From Ideonella benzenivorans (GTDB taxonomy: Bacteria > Pseudomonadota > Gammaproteobacteria > Burkholderiales > Burkholderiaceae_C): a stretch of DNA of 64,000 nt. The translations under genes were made by a program, and so were the position numbers. The notes under the pieces are model-generated. The model was not told the origin of the DNA and ran no database searches. It saw only the letters and a list, made by a program, of their open reading frames with translations. Positions 1 through 8,814 of the stretch are shown here, piece after piece (the first letter of the stretch is position 1; each line of letters starts with the position of its first letter). The stretch is taken from positions 139,690-203,689 of the forward strand of contig NZ_JAGWCB010000008.1 of NCBI RefSeq assembly GCF_020387415.1, written 5' to 3'.

Positions 1-127
1 ACCTGGGTGAGCATCGCCAAGCGCGATGCCGCCGAAGTCGGCACCACTGCGGAGTGGTAGTTCAGTTGGTTAGAATACCGGCCTGTCACGCCGGGGGTCG
101 CGGGTTCGAGTCCCGTCCACTCCGCCA
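1..127. repeat. Direct repeat, copy 1 (spacer plus tRNA-Asp)
   Basis: These 127 bases are identical to 356-482. The repeat holds a 50-bp spacer and a complete tRNA-Asp and stops exactly at the tRNA 3' CCA, where the two flanks diverge. The left edge may lie outside the window, so the true repeat may be longer. The copies are offset by 355 bp with tRNA-Ala and tRNA-Glu between them. This looks like a segmental tandem duplication or gene conversion of the tRNA-Asp unit. Confidence 0.93.
51..127 (+). tRNA. tRNA-Asp (GTC), copy 1
   Basis: A 77-nt cloverleaf begins GGAGTGG and ends in an encoded CCA. The anticodon loop CTGTCAC gives GTC (Asp). The T-arm contains GGTTCGAGTCC and the acceptor strands GGAGTGG and CCACTCC pair fully. 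It is the first gene of the Asp-Ala-Glu-Asp cluster and identical to the copy at 406-482. Confidence 0.97.
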
Positions 128-154
128 CAGATTCGATGTTGTCATCGACCCGTT

Positions 155-230
<76 letters not shown>

Positions 231-255
231 TCGGCGATGACGGCAACGGAACCTT

Positions 256-331
256 GCGCCCTTCGTCTAGAGGCCTAGGACACAACCCTTTCACGGTTGG
301 TACAGGGGTTCGAATCCCCTAGGGCGTACCA
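256..331 (+). tRNA. tRNA-Glu (TTC)
   Basis: A 76-nt tRNA whose anticodon loop CTTTCAC gives TTC (Glu). The D-arm and anticodon region resemble bacterial tRNA-Glu. The acceptor strands GCGCCCT and AGGGCGT pair with a G-T pair at position 1-72, and the discriminator base is A, followed by encoded CCA. It sits between tRNA-Ala and the second tRNA-Asp. Confidence 0.94.
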
Positions 332-355
332 GTTTGGACTGGTCAGGTGGCTGAC

Positions 356-482
356 ACCTGGGTGAGCATCGCCAAGCGCGATGCCGCCGAAGTCGGCACC
401 ACTGCGGAGTGGTAGTTCAGTTGGTTAGAATACCGGCCTGTCACGCCGGGGGTCGCGGGTTCGAGTCCCGTCCACTCCGCCA
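356..482. repeat. Direct repeat, copy 2 (spacer plus tRNA-Asp)
   Basis: Exact 127-base copy of 1-127, including 50 bp of non-tRNA spacer. Perfect identity outside the mature tRNA argues for a recent duplication or ongoing gene conversion rather than selection on the tRNA alone. Confidence 0.93.
406..482 (+). tRNA. tRNA-Asp (GTC), copy 2
   Basis: Identical 77-nt copy of the tRNA-Asp at 51-127, with anticodon GTC and encoded CCA. It is the last gene of the cluster and is followed 39 bp later by an intrinsic terminator. Confidence 0.97.
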
Positions 483-521
483 AATCTCCGGTCCATGGAC
501 TTGCTTCATGGGCCACACAAG

Positions 522-556
522 CCGCCGAAACCTGTCACCAGGTTCGGCGGTTTTTT
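522..556 (+). terminator. Rho-independent terminator of the tRNA cluster
   Basis: The arms CCGCCGAAACCT and AGGTTCGGCGG form a GC-rich hairpin with a single bulged A, and TTTTTT follows directly. It closes the Asp-Ala-Glu-Asp transcription unit. The converging EamA gene ends at 561, but on that strand no good T-run follows the stem. Confidence 0.88.
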
Positions 557-560
557 GTTT

Positions 561-1448
561 TCAGGCGGGCTGTCGCCGTGGCCAGAGGCCGGTCACCAGC
601 GCGGTGCCGGCCAGGATGACCCCGCAGGCGCCGACCATGGTCGGGCTGATCGATTCGCCCAGAAACAGCGCGCCCCACAGGACCGCAAAGGCCGGGATCA
701 GGAAGGTGACCGTCATCGCATTGGCGGCGCCCACGCGGGCGATGAGCCGGAAATAGAGCACATAGGCCAGGCCGGTGCACAGCACGGCCAGCAGAATGGC
801 GGCCCACCAGGCTGACACCGCCGGCGGCTGGGTGGGCCAGTGCGTGAGCATCAGGGGCACGAGCAGCAGGCTGGCGGACAGTTGGCTGCCTGCGGCCAGC
901 GCCATGGAGGGAATGCCCTGCAGATGGCGCCGGGTGAAGTTCGCCGAGAAGCCGTAGAGCAGTGTGGCCGCCAGGCAGGCGCCGATGGCCAGCACGGGGC
1001 TCACGCCTTCGGCCCCCGGGTGGACGCTGGCCCGGTCCCAGGCCAGCCAGAACACACCGGCAAACCCCAGCAGCAGGCCCAGCCCGCGGGTGCGGGAGGG
1101 GCGTTCCCCCAACCACAGCCAGGCCAGCAGCGCGCCCCACAACGGGGTGGTGGCGTTGAAGATGGCTGAAAGCCCGCCGCTGATGGCCAAGGCGGCCAGG
1201 CCAAAGCAGATGAAGGGCAGGGCCGAGTTGGTCAGTCCCACCAGCAGAATGGGACGCCAGTGCCGGCGCAGGGCGGCCGCCTCGCCGCGCCACACCAGCA
1301 GGGGCAGCAGGCAGACCACGGCGCCCGTCACCCGCAGGCCTGCCAGGGCCAGGGGACCGAAGGCGGCGGCGCCCATGCGGATGAACAGGAACGAGGCGCC
1401 CCAGATGGCGGCCAGCAGGGCCAGTTCGAGCAGATCCCGGAGCTTCAT
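561..1448 (-). CDS. EamA/DMT family transporter
   Basis: A 295-residue hydrophobic protein with about ten predicted membrane segments in two EamA-like halves (roughly residues 5-135 and 145-285). It starts MKLRDLLELALLAAIWGASF, and the WGxxF motif in helix 1 is typical of drug/metabolite exporters. I chose the ATG at 1448 because it overlaps the upstream methyltransferase stop as ATGA and has GGAAGGGG upstream; a GTG at 1457 is the alternative. It is the last gene of the alkA-ogt-eamA run. The substrate is unknown. Export of a small metabolite by the inner membrane is inferred from the family only. Confidence 0.88.
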   Translation of the reverse strand: MKLRDLLELALLAAIWGASFLFIRMGAAAFGPLALAGLRVTGAVVCLLPLLVWRGEAAALRRHWRPILLVGLTNSALPFICFGLAALAISGGLSAIFNATTPLWGALLAWLWLGERPSRTRGLGLLLGFAGVFWLAWDRASVHPGAEGVSPVLAIGACLAATLLYGFSANFTRRHLQGIPSMALAAGSQLSASLLLVPLMLTHWPTQPPAVSAWWAAILLAVLCTGLAYVLYFRLIARVGAANAMTVTFLIPAFAVLWGALFLGESISPTMVGACGVILAGTALVTGLWPRRQPA

Positions 1449-1954
1449 CGTGGCCACGCCCCTTCCTGGCGCAGCAGGGCCGTCTTGCGATCCAGCCCGC
1501 CCGCGTAGCCGGTCAACTGGCCGCCCGTCCCCAGCACGCGGTGACAGGGAATGAAAAGGCTCAGCGGATTGCGCCCAACTGCCGCCCCCACGGCGCGGAC
1601 AGCCTGCGGGCGGCCCAGTTCGCGGGCCAGTGCACCGTAGGTGGTGGTGCTTCCGGCTGGCAGGTGCTGCAACTGCGTCCAGACCGCCTGCTGAAATGCG
1701 GTGCCCACCGGGGCCAGCGGCAGGTTAAAACGGGCCCGTACGGGGGCCTGCCAGTAGTCCGCCAGTTGTTGAATGGCCTGTCTCAGCACCGGATGGGTGG
1801 GCGCCAGGGGCGCATCCAGCGGGCCGGGGTGGTGGCGCTGCCCCTCGAACCAGGCCCCTCCCAGACCGTCGGCCGTGGCGGCCAGTCGCATGGGGCCCAG
1901 GGGCGTGTCGATGAGGGCCTGGGCTTGCCAGGGCGGGCGTGTGGTGGTGCTCAT
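1445..1954 (-). CDS. ogt: Methylated-DNA-[protein]-cysteine S-methyltransferase
   Basis: This 169-residue protein removes O6-alkyl groups from guanine in DNA by transfer to its own cysteine. The active-site motif PCHRVLG places the acceptor Cys at residue 137. The preceding GxxxGxNPLSLFIPCHR segment and the C-terminal GYAGGLDRKxxLL are family hallmarks. The N-terminal Ada regulatory domain is absent here but present in the upstream gene. The start at 1954 overlaps the alkA/ada stop as ATGA, implying translational coupling. An in-frame extension upstream would run inside alkA and is unlikely. Confidence 0.95.
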   Translation of the reverse strand: MSTTTRPPWQAQALIDTPLGPMRLAATADGLGGAWFEGQRHHPGPLDAPLAPTHPVLRQAIQQLADYWQAPVRARFNLPLAPVGTAFQQAVWTQLQHLPAGSTTTYGALARELGRPQAVRAVGAAVGRNPLSLFIPCHRVLGTGGQLTGYAGGLDRKTALLRQEGAWPR

Positions 1955-3498
1955 GCGGGATCGGGGAGAAGCGGGTCGGCGGCGGGCGAGGGGGCGAATG
2001 TGGTGCTGCGGGCAGGGTCCAGGCCTTGCCACAGGTGCATCACGGCATACGAGCGCCAGGGGCGCCAGGCGTCGGCATGGCTCTGCGTGGCCTGGGGGGC
2101 GTGGCTGGCCAGGGCCCGCAAGACGCCCGCATCCCGGGCAGGGAAGGCGTCGGGCCAGGCCAGTACCCGCAGGGCGACCATCTCGCAGGTCCAGTCTCCC
2201 ACACCAGGCAGGGCGCGCAGGCGGGCCAGCGTGGTGTCCATGATCGCGTCGGGGGAGAGCTCCAGCCCCTCATCGGTCACCGCGCGGGCCAGGGCCTGCA
2301 GGGCAGCCACCCGGGTGCGGACCAGCCCCAGGCCGCCCAGCCGCTCGGGGGCCGCATCGCGCAGGGCCTGCGGGCTGGGAAAGTGGCGGCCCAGGCCGGG
2401 CACCGGTGTGCTGCATGGCGTGCCCAGGGTCTGGACCAGACGGGCGGCCAGGGTGGTTGCAGCGGCCACGCTCACCTGCTGGCCCAGGATGATGCGCACC
2501 GTGGTCTCGAAGCCATCCAGACAACCCGGCACCCGCAGCCCGGGGCGCGGCGCGGCCAGTGGGCCCAGGGCCTGGGCGATGTCCAGTGGCTGGGCATCCA
2601 GATCCAGCAGATGTCGGACCCGCCGCAACACCTGGGGCAGGGCAGGCAGCAGACCGCTGGACAGCACCAGCCAGGCACCTTCGCGCCGTGCGTCCAGTTG
2701 CAGCCCCAGCCAGCCGGTGGCACCGTTGGCAAGGGTCAGGGTGTGCCACCAGTGATCGTCGTGCCAGGCCTCGACGCCGCCCAGCAGCCGCGCCCGCAGG
2801 AATCTGTTCATGCCCGCCCGGTCATACGGCGGGCGCCAGGGCAGGAACAGCCGGAGGGTGTCGCTGGCGGGGCGCGCAGGGGTGGGGCCCCGCAGCGCCT
2901 GGGGCGCCATCCGGTAATGGTCGCGAAACGCGGTGTTGAAGCGCCGCAGGCTGCTGAAGCCCGCGGCCAGGGCCACCTGGGCGATTGGCAGGGGCGTGTC
3001 GGTCAGCAATTGCTTGGCCCGCAACAGGCGGCGGGTGCCGAGCCACTGGATCGGGCTGACACCGTGCTCGGCCTGGAAGATGCGCCGGAAGTGGCGTTCG
3101 GTCACCCCCAGGCGGGCCGCCACGGCGGGCAGCTGCACCGCTTCACCACGGTCCAGCGCCAGCTCCAGCAAGCGCGTGCCCGCCTGGGTCAGGGCGCGGG
3201 ATGAGTCGACCAATGCAACCCGGGCCAACCCCGGCGCCAGTTCCGGGCGGCAGCGCAGGCAGGGCCGAAAGCCGGCGGCTTCGGCCCGGGCGGGCGTGAG
3301 AAAGAAGCGGCAGTTCTCCCGCTTGGGCAGCCGCACCCGGCAGATGGGGCGGCAGTAGATGCCGGTGGAGGTGACGCCCACATAAAGCCGTCCGTCGAAG
3401 CGGGCGTCGTGGGTCTGCAGGGCCCGGTAGGCCGCCTCTTTGTCCAGTGCCGGTGCGAGGGGCGGCGGCAGAGTCGGGTTGGCGGACCGGGTGGGCAT
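1951..3498 (-). CDS. alkA: Ada-type regulator fused to AlkA DNA glycosylase
   Basis: A 515-residue fusion. Residues about 20-95 form the Ada Zn-binding methylphosphotriester domain with Cys49, Cys53, Cys80 and Cys83 as presumed ligands. Residues about 100-205 hold an AraC-type helix-turn-helix. Residues about 225-500 are AlkA: an N-terminal domain and the HhH-GPD fold (LPGVGDWT), with the likely catalytic Asp at 456. It should sense DNA methylation, activate its own operon and excise alkylated bases. It heads an alkA-ogt-eamA operon joined by ATGA overlaps. The ATG at 3498 leaves a 164-bp divergent region before the phosphomannomutase gene. Confidence 0.94.
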   Translation of the reverse strand: MPTRSANPTLPPPLAPALDKEAAYRALQTHDARFDGRLYVGVTSTGIYCRPICRVRLPKRENCRFFLTPARAEAAGFRPCLRCRPELAPGLARVALVDSSRALTQAGTRLLELALDRGEAVQLPAVAARLGVTERHFRRIFQAEHGVSPIQWLGTRRLLRAKQLLTDTPLPIAQVALAAGFSSLRRFNTAFRDHYRMAPQALRGPTPARPASDTLRLFLPWRPPYDRAGMNRFLRARLLGGVEAWHDDHWWHTLTLANGATGWLGLQLDARREGAWLVLSSGLLPALPQVLRRVRHLLDLDAQPLDIAQALGPLAAPRPGLRVPGCLDGFETTVRIILGQQVSVAAATTLAARLVQTLGTPCSTPVPGLGRHFPSPQALRDAAPERLGGLGLVRTRVAALQALARAVTDEGLELSPDAIMDTTLARLRALPGVGDWTCEMVALRVLAWPDAFPARDAGVLRALASHAPQATQSHADAWRPWRSYAVMHLWQGLDPARSTTFAPSPAADPLLPDPA

Positions 3499-3597
3499 GG
3501 CCGCGATGATAGAGACCGGCCTCGGCTTGTCCCGCCGTTTTCGGACATCTGCTTGCGGCGGGCGACGATCTCCCCCGGCATCCCGGCGTGGCGTCTC

Positions 3598-3603
3598 TAC
3601 AAT
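3598..3603 (+). promoter_or_regulatory. Candidate -10 box (TACAAT) for the phosphomannomutase gene
   Basis: TACAAT matches the sigma-70 -10 consensus at five of six positions and lies in the divergent region, 59 bp before the gene start at 3663. No convincing -35 hexamer is visible. It is supported only by sequence resemblance. Confidence 0.4.
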
Positions 3604-3662
3604 CCACGCGCAGTCGTCGGTGTTTTCCCCATCCTCTTCTTCAGCTCCAACATCCAATTCCC

Positions 3663-5051
3663 ATGAAAGTCGATGCATCCATCTTCAAGGCCTATGACAT
3701 CCGCGGCATCGTGGGCAAGACCTTGAACGACAGCGTGGCCGAACATCTTGGCAAGGCCTTTGGCACGGAAGCCCTGAAGGCGGGGCAGAAGGCTGTGGTG
3801 GTGGGGCGCGACGGGCGTCTGTCCGGACCGGGTCTGGTGGAGGCGCTCAAGCGGGGTCTGGCCTCGACCGGGCTGGACGTGGTGGATCTGGGCGCGGTCA
3901 CCACCCCGATGGTCTATTACGTCGCGGCCACGCGCGGCAAGTTCGGCTGTACCAGCGGCATCCAGGTGACCGGCAGCCACAATCCCAAGGACTACAACGG
4001 CTTCAAGATGGTGCTGGCCGGCCGCGCCATCTATGGCGACGAGATCCTCGGCCTGCAGCGACGCATCGAAGCCGAGGACTATGCGCAGGGCCAGGGCCGC
4101 ATCGGGACGATGGACATCCTGTCCGAATACACCCACCGGATCGTCCGCGACTGCCAGCTGGCCCGGCCGATGAAGATCGTGGTGGACTCGGGCAACGGCA
4201 TCCCCGGGGCCAGCGCGCCGGGCATCCTGAAGGCCCTGGGCTGCGAGGTGATCGACCTGTACTCCAAGGTCGATGGCGACTTCCCCAACCACCACCCGGA
4301 CCCCTCCAAGCCCGCCAACCTGGCCGACCTGATCAAGGTGGTGCACGCGACCGATGCCGAACTGGGCCTGGCCTTCGACGGCGATGGCGACCGCCTGGGC
4401 GTGGTGACCAAGGACGGCCAGATCATCTACCCGGACCGCCAACTGATCCTGTTCGCGCGCGACATCCTGACCCGGGTGAAGGGCGGCACCATCATCTACG
4501 ACGTCAAGTGCACCCAACGTCTGGCTCCGGAGATCAAGGCGGCCGGTGGTGTGCCGCTGATGTGGAAGACTGGCCACTCGCTGGTCAAGGCCAAGCTCAA
4601 GGAAACCGGCGCCCCGATCGCCGGCGAGATGAGCGGCCACATCTTCTTCTCGGAGCGCTGGTACGGCTTCGACGATGCGATGTACACCGCTGGCCGGCTG
4701 CTGGAGATCCTGTCGCGTTCGGACGATCCGAGCGCGGTGCTGAACGCGCTGCCGACCAGCTTCAACACGCCGGAACTGAACGTGCCCTGCGCCGAGGGGG
4801 AGCCGGCCCAGGTGATTGCCAAGATCCTGGCGACCGCGAAGTTCCCCGGCGCCGAGATCATCACCACCGACGGTTTGCGCGCGGAATACCCGGACGGCTT
4901 CGGCCTGGTGCGGGCGTCCAACACCACGCCCGTGCTGGTGATGCGCTTTGAAGGGCATACGCCGGAGGCCATGCACCGCATCGAGCATGACTTCATGGCC
5001 GCGCTGCGGGCGGTGAAGCCGGACGCCGAGTTTGCCGCTGCGGCGCACTGA
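3663..5051 (+). CDS. Phosphomannomutase/phosphoglucomutase
   Basis: A 462-residue alpha-D-phosphohexomutase of the AlgC/ManB type. It interconverts hexose 6- and 1-phosphates to supply nucleotide sugars for surface polysaccharides. The phosphoserine loop TGSHNP puts the catalytic Ser at 105. The metal loop DGDGDR is at 239-244, and a sugar-binding GEMSGH motif follows near 325. The length matches AlgC (about 460). The start MKVDASIFKAYDIRG is canonical. The stop overlaps the possible upstream start of waaA, consistent with co-transcription of envelope genes. Confidence 0.95.
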   Translation: MKVDASIFKAYDIRGIVGKTLNDSVAEHLGKAFGTEALKAGQKAVVVGRDGRLSGPGLVEALKRGLASTGLDVVDLGAVTTPMVYYVAATRGKFGCTSGIQVTGSHNPKDYNGFKMVLAGRAIYGDEILGLQRRIEAEDYAQGQGRIGTMDILSEYTHRIVRDCQLARPMKIVVDSGNGIPGASAPGILKALGCEVIDLYSKVDGDFPNHHPDPSKPANLADLIKVVHATDAELGLAFDGDGDRLGVVTKDGQIIYPDRQLILFARDILTRVKGGTIIYDVKCTQRLAPEIKAAGGVPLMWKTGHSLVKAKLKETGAPIAGEMSGHIFFSERWYGFDDAMYTAGRLLEILSRSDDPSAVLNALPTSFNTPELNVPCAEGEPAQVIAKILATAKFPGAEIITTDGLRAEYPDGFGLVRASNTTPVLVMRFEGHTPEAMHRIEHDFMAALRAVKPDAEFAAAAH

Positions 5052-6384
5052 CGTTCCGCCGTCCCCCTTGAACCGCGATGACGTGTCGCCGCTGCGGGCG
5101 GCGCTGGCCCGGGGGGCCTACTCCTGGGCGCTGCGGCTCGGGGCGCCCGCCTACCTGGCCAAGCTGTGGCAGCGTGGTCGGCGTGAGCCGCTGTACCGGC
5201 AAGCCTGGGGCGAGCGCTTCGGCCTGAACCTGCCGCCGGTGCTCCCCGGGGCGCTGTGGCTGCACGCGGTGTCACTGGGGGAGACCCGGGCCGCGGCGGC
5301 GCTGGTGGCCGCGCTGCGGGCGCGCCAGCCGGGCCTGCGACTGGTGCTGACCCACGGCACGGCCACCGGGCGGGAGGCCGGGCAGGCCTTGCTGGTGCCG
5401 GGCGACCAGCAGCTCTGGCTGCCTTTTGACACCCCCGGGGCCGTGCGCCGCTTCCTGCAGCATGTGCGCCCCCGCGTGGGGGTGCTGATGGAAACCGAGA
5501 TCTGGCCCAACCTGCTGCACGAGGCGCAGCAGCAGGGGGTGCCGATGGTGTTGGCCAACGCGCGGCTGAGCGAGAAGAGTGCCCACCAGGGCGAGCGTTT
5601 GGCGGCTTTGATGCGGCCGGCCGCGGATGCCCTGCAGCTGGTGCTGGCCCAGACCGAGGCCGACGCCAGCCGCCTGCGGGCCGCCGGGGCGGCCCGGGTC
5701 GAGGTGTGCGGCAACCTGAAGTACGACCTGCACCCCGACCCAGGCCAATTGCAGCGTGGGCACGACTGGCGCGCCAGACTGAACCGGCCGGTGGTGGCGG
5801 CCGTCAACACCCGCGAAGGCGAGGAGGCGGCCCTGTTGCCGCGGTGGGCGGCCCTGCCGGCGCCGCGCCCCTTGCTGCTGCTCGTGCCACGCCATCCCCA
5901 GCGCTTTGACGCCGTGGCCGCACTGGTCCGGCAACAGGGCCTGACGCTGTCGCGCCGTTCCGACTGGCCGGCGGGCGGTCCGGGCGCTGCGGAGACGCTG
6001 GCAGAGGTCTGGCTGGGTGACAGCCTGGGCGAGATGCCGCTCTACTATGGCCTGGCCGATCTGGCCTTGCTGGGGGGGAGCTTTGCGCCGCTGGGGGGGC
6101 ACAACCTGATCGAGTCGGCAGCCTGTGGCTGTCCGATCATCCTGGGGCCCTCCACCTTCAACTTCGCCCAGGCGGCCGAGGGGGCTTTGGCCGCGGGGGC
6201 CGCCTGGCGGGTGGCGGATTGGGCCGCGGGCCTGGACCTGGTCCAGGCCCTGTTGGCCGATCCGCCGCGCCTGGCTGCGGCGGCCACGCAGGCCACTGGC
6301 TTTGCCGGTGCCCACCGGGGCGCGGCCGACCGGATGGCCCAGGCCATCCTTGAACTCTCGTTCAGCGGGCCAGCAGCCCGTTGA
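5032..6384 (+). CDS. waaA: 3-deoxy-D-manno-octulosonic acid (Kdo) transferase
   Basis: This protein adds Kdo to lipid A at the inner membrane. The N-terminal region has the typical ALRLGAPAYL anchor, LWLHAVSLGETRAA and the ETEIWPN motif. The C-terminal GT-B half has LGGSFAPLGGHNLIE. From the ATG at 5032 it has 450 residues, about 20 more than usual, and overlaps the mutase gene by 20 bp. A TTG at 5068 or GTG at 5083 would give a more typical length, so the start is uncertain. The 3' end overlaps the convergent TolC gene by 23 bp. Confidence 0.93.
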   Translation: MPLRRTDVPPSPLNRDDVSPLRAALARGAYSWALRLGAPAYLAKLWQRGRREPLYRQAWGERFGLNLPPVLPGALWLHAVSLGETRAAAALVAALRARQPGLRLVLTHGTATGREAGQALLVPGDQQLWLPFDTPGAVRRFLQHVRPRVGVLMETEIWPNLLHEAQQQGVPMVLANARLSEKSAHQGERLAALMRPAADALQLVLAQTEADASRLRAAGAARVEVCGNLKYDLHPDPGQLQRGHDWRARLNRPVVAAVNTREGEEAALLPRWAALPAPRPLLLLVPRHPQRFDAVAALVRQQGLTLSRRSDWPAGGPGAAETLAEVWLGDSLGEMPLYYGLADLALLGGSFAPLGGHNLIESAACGCPIILGPSTFNFAQAAEGALAAGAAWRVADWAAGLDLVQALLADPPRLAAAATQATGFAGAHRGAADRMAQAILELSFSGPAAR

Positions 6385-7714
6385 CCCGCTGCACGTCGGC
6401 GTCGCTCAGTTGGCCAGTCACCTGGCGCAGCTTGAGATCGCCCATGATCACGTCATAACGCGCCTTGGAGAGTTGCTGCTCGGTGTTGTAGAGCTGGGTC
6501 TGGGCGTTGAGCACGTCCAGGTTCACCCGCACGCCCACCTTGTAGCCCAGCTGGGTGGCTTCCAGAGACAGCTTGCTGGAGGTCTCGGCGGCCTCGTAGG
6601 CCTTGACCTGGGCCAGGCCGGTTTGCACGCCCAGGAACGCCGAGCGGGTCGACTGGGCCACGCTGCGGCGAGTGCCTTCCAGGTCATTGACCGCCTTGTC
6701 TTCCAGCTTCAGGGTTTCCTGGATCCGGTTCTGGGTGGCAAAGCCGCTGAACAAGGGGATCGACAGCGTCACGCCGATCGATTTGTTGGTGTTGGTTCCA
6801 GCCTGGTGAGCCGCAGGGTCCGTGTCGATGTCGACATGGCCCTTGGTGTAGCTGCCGGTCAGGGCCAGCGTGGGCAGGTGGCCGGCACGGGCTTTTTCGG
6901 TCTCCAGCTTGGCAATGTCCAGTGCCAGTCGGGCCTGGGCCACGCTCGGGCTGCGATCGTCTGCCGTGCCCAGCCAGTCGTTCAGATTGGCCGGCGCGAG
7001 CGGGGGCAGGGCCGTCGGCTTGGCCAGCGGCCAGGGCTGGAGGCCGGTGCGGCCGACCAACTGCTCCAGGGCCAGCTGCTTCACATGCAGGTCGTTGGCC
7101 GCCGCCAGTTCCTGGGCGATGACCAGGTCATAGCTGGCCTGGGCCTCGCGGGTGTCGGTGATGGTGGCCGTGCCCACCTCGAAGTTGCGCTTGGCCGAGG
7201 CCAATTGCTCGGCGATGGCCTTCTTGTTGGCCTGGACCGTGGCCAGGGTGTCGGTGGCCGCCAGCACGTCGAAGTAGGCCTGGGACAGGCGAACGATCAG
7301 GTCCTGCTCGGCCGCCTGCAACTTGGCCTTGGCCACATCCACCGTCTTGTCGGCCTGGTCGATGGTCAGGCCGTTGGCGCGATTGAACAGGCTTTGCTGG
7401 GCGGTCACGGTGACCGGTGTGCTGGTGCTGCTAGTCCGCGTGGTCGAGGGGGTGTAGGGCGTGTCGCTGATCGTGCGGTCCGCCGAGGCCGTCAGGGCCA
7501 CGCTGGGGCGCTGCAGCGCATAGGTCTGCGCCGCCTGGTACTGAGCCGACTCGGCTTCGGCCCGGGCGCCGAGGTAGGTGGCATCGTAGGCCCGGGCCGC
7601 CTCGTAGAGCTCCTGCAGGCTCTGGGCCCGGGCGGTTCCCCCGAGGCAGAGAGCGGCCAGGGCCAGGGGCACAAGGCGGGCACTCGGGATGAACAGGGAG
7701 CGCGGAGACAGCAT
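6362..7714 (-). CDS. tolC: TolC family outer-membrane efflux protein
   Basis: A 450-residue TolC-like outer-membrane channel. Residues 1 to about 30 form a signal peptide ending ARA-QS. The rest shows the duplicated coiled-coil/beta architecture with long Ala/Gln-rich helices and motifs such as GVRVNLDVLNAQTQLY near the end. The ATG at 7714 has AGAGGAAA upstream; an upstream in-frame ATG lacks one. It is the last gene of a tetR, PCMT, rhodanese, tolC run. No periplasmic adaptor or inner-membrane pump gene is adjacent, so it probably serves systems encoded elsewhere. Confidence 0.93.
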   Translation of the reverse strand: MLSPRSLFIPSARLVPLALAALCLGGTARAQSLQELYEAARAYDATYLGARAEAESAQYQAAQTYALQRPSVALTASADRTISDTPYTPSTTRTSSTSTPVTVTAQQSLFNRANGLTIDQADKTVDVAKAKLQAAEQDLIVRLSQAYFDVLAATDTLATVQANKKAIAEQLASAKRNFEVGTATITDTREAQASYDLVIAQELAAANDLHVKQLALEQLVGRTGLQPWPLAKPTALPPLAPANLNDWLGTADDRSPSVAQARLALDIAKLETEKARAGHLPTLALTGSYTKGHVDIDTDPAAHQAGTNTNKSIGVTLSIPLFSGFATQNRIQETLKLEDKAVNDLEGTRRSVAQSTRSAFLGVQTGLAQVKAYEAAETSSKLSLEATQLGYKVGVRVNLDVLNAQTQLYNTEQQLSKARYDVIMGDLKLRQVTGQLSDADVQRVNGLLAR

Positions 7715-7777
7715 GGTGTTTTCCTCTGGAGACGATGGATGAAAGCAGGGCACGGACGCGGTGAGGCGGCTCCGGAC

Positions 7778-8107
7778 TCAGTAACGCGGCATGTCCGGGG
7801 CGACCTGGCGAGCCCACGCATCGGTGCCGCCCTCCAGGTTGTACACAGCCTCCAGACCGTGCTGCATCAGGAATGCGACGACCTGCGCGCTGCGCATCCC
7901 GTGATGACAAAAACAGACGACAGCTTGCTGCGTAGGCAGCTCTGGATAGCGTTCGGGAACTTCGCGCATCGGGATGGCCGTCGTCGTCACGCCTTCCAAC
8001 ACCAGAGGGGCCAGAGCCACCTCCCACGGCTCCCGCACGTCCAGCAGCACCAGGCCGGGATGGGCCTGGGCAAAGCTGAGCAGATCCTGGACGTGCAGCC
8101 GGTTCAT
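7778..8107 (-). CDS. Rhodanese-like domain protein
   Basis: A 109-residue single rhodanese domain, probably cytoplasmic and carrying sulfane sulfur. LLDVREPWEV is the N-terminal signature. The active loop CHHGMRS has the persulfide Cys at 67, and the C-terminal NLEGGTDAW is typical. The start ATG at 8107 lies 4 bp after the PCMT-like stop, so the two are co-transcribed. The physiological acceptor cannot be told from sequence. Confidence 0.92.
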   Translation of the reverse strand: MNRLHVQDLLSFAQAHPGLVLLDVREPWEVALAPLVLEGVTTTAIPMREVPERYPELPTQQAVVCFCHHGMRSAQVVAFLMQHGLEAVYNLEGGTDAWARQVAPDMPRY

Positions 8108-8111
8108 GGGG

Positions 8112-8765
8112 TCAGAAGTGGAAGCGCGTGGGCTCGGAGAAACCATCCAGCCTCGGAGCCACGGTGTCGAACAGGTCGACCTTGGACAGCGCGCGGTCGG
8201 ATTGCCGGGTGTAGAGCACACCGCGCATCACCGGTTCCGAACCTTCGATGGTGACCAGGCGGCCGCCCACCTTCAGTTGGTCGAAGATGACCTGCGGCAC
8301 CTGCGCCACCGAGCCCGAAAGCACGATCACGTCGAAGGGGCCTTCGGCAGCCAGACCTTCGCGGCCATCGGCCTCGCGCACGGAGACATTGGACAGACCG
8401 GCGCGACGCAGGTTCTCGGTGGCCAGGCGGACGAGCGTCGGGCGGTTCTCCAGCGTGATGACGCGCTGGGCACGGTGGCCGAGCAGTGCGGCCATGAAAC
8501 CCGAGCCCGCACCGACCTCCAGCACCGATTCATGGCGCTGGACCTTGGCTTCCTGCAACAGGCGGGCTTCCACACGCGGGGCCAGCATCACCTGTCCGTC
8601 CGGCAGCGGCACTTCGGTGTCGACGAAGGCCAGCGCACGGTAGGCGGTGGGCACGAAGTCCTCGCGCTTGACAGTGGCCAGCAGGGAAAGCACGGCGGGG
8701 TCCAGCACATCCCAGGGGCGGATCTGCTGTTCAATCATGTTGAAGCGGGCTTGTTCGATGTTCAT
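8112..8765 (-). CDS. Protein-L-isoaspartate O-methyltransferase family protein
   Basis: A 217-residue SAM-dependent methyltransferase of the PCMT family, with SAM motif I VLEVGAGSGF at 81-90. The N-terminal MNIEQARFNMIEQQIRPWDV is characteristic of the betaproteobacterial form linked to rhodanese and tolC. Whether it repairs isoaspartyl residues is not certain, since this subgroup is divergent from classical Pcm. The ATG at 8765 has GAGGA upstream. It lies 49 bp downstream of tetR on the same strand. Confidence 0.88.
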   Translation of the reverse strand: MNIEQARFNMIEQQIRPWDVLDPAVLSLLATVKREDFVPTAYRALAFVDTEVPLPDGQVMLAPRVEARLLQEAKVQRHESVLEVGAGSGFMAALLGHRAQRVITLENRPTLVRLATENLRRAGLSNVSVREADGREGLAAEGPFDVIVLSGSVAQVPQVIFDQLKVGGRLVTIEGSEPVMRGVLYTRQSDRALSKVDLFDTVAPRLDGFSEPTRFHF

Positions 8766-8814
8766 CACGGCGTCCTCGATGAAAGGGTCCGGCAGGGGAA
8801 GGCCGGTCAACTTT

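Noticed and set aside
1939-3204. 421-residue plus-strand frame opposite ogt and alkA
   Set aside because: Gly/Gln/Arg-rich shadow; both repair genes have all catalytic motifs on the minus strand.
3597-5048. 483-residue frame antisense to the phosphomannomutase gene
   Set aside because: His/Gln/Arg-rich composition typical of a GC-rich shadow; the plus strand encodes an intact enzyme.
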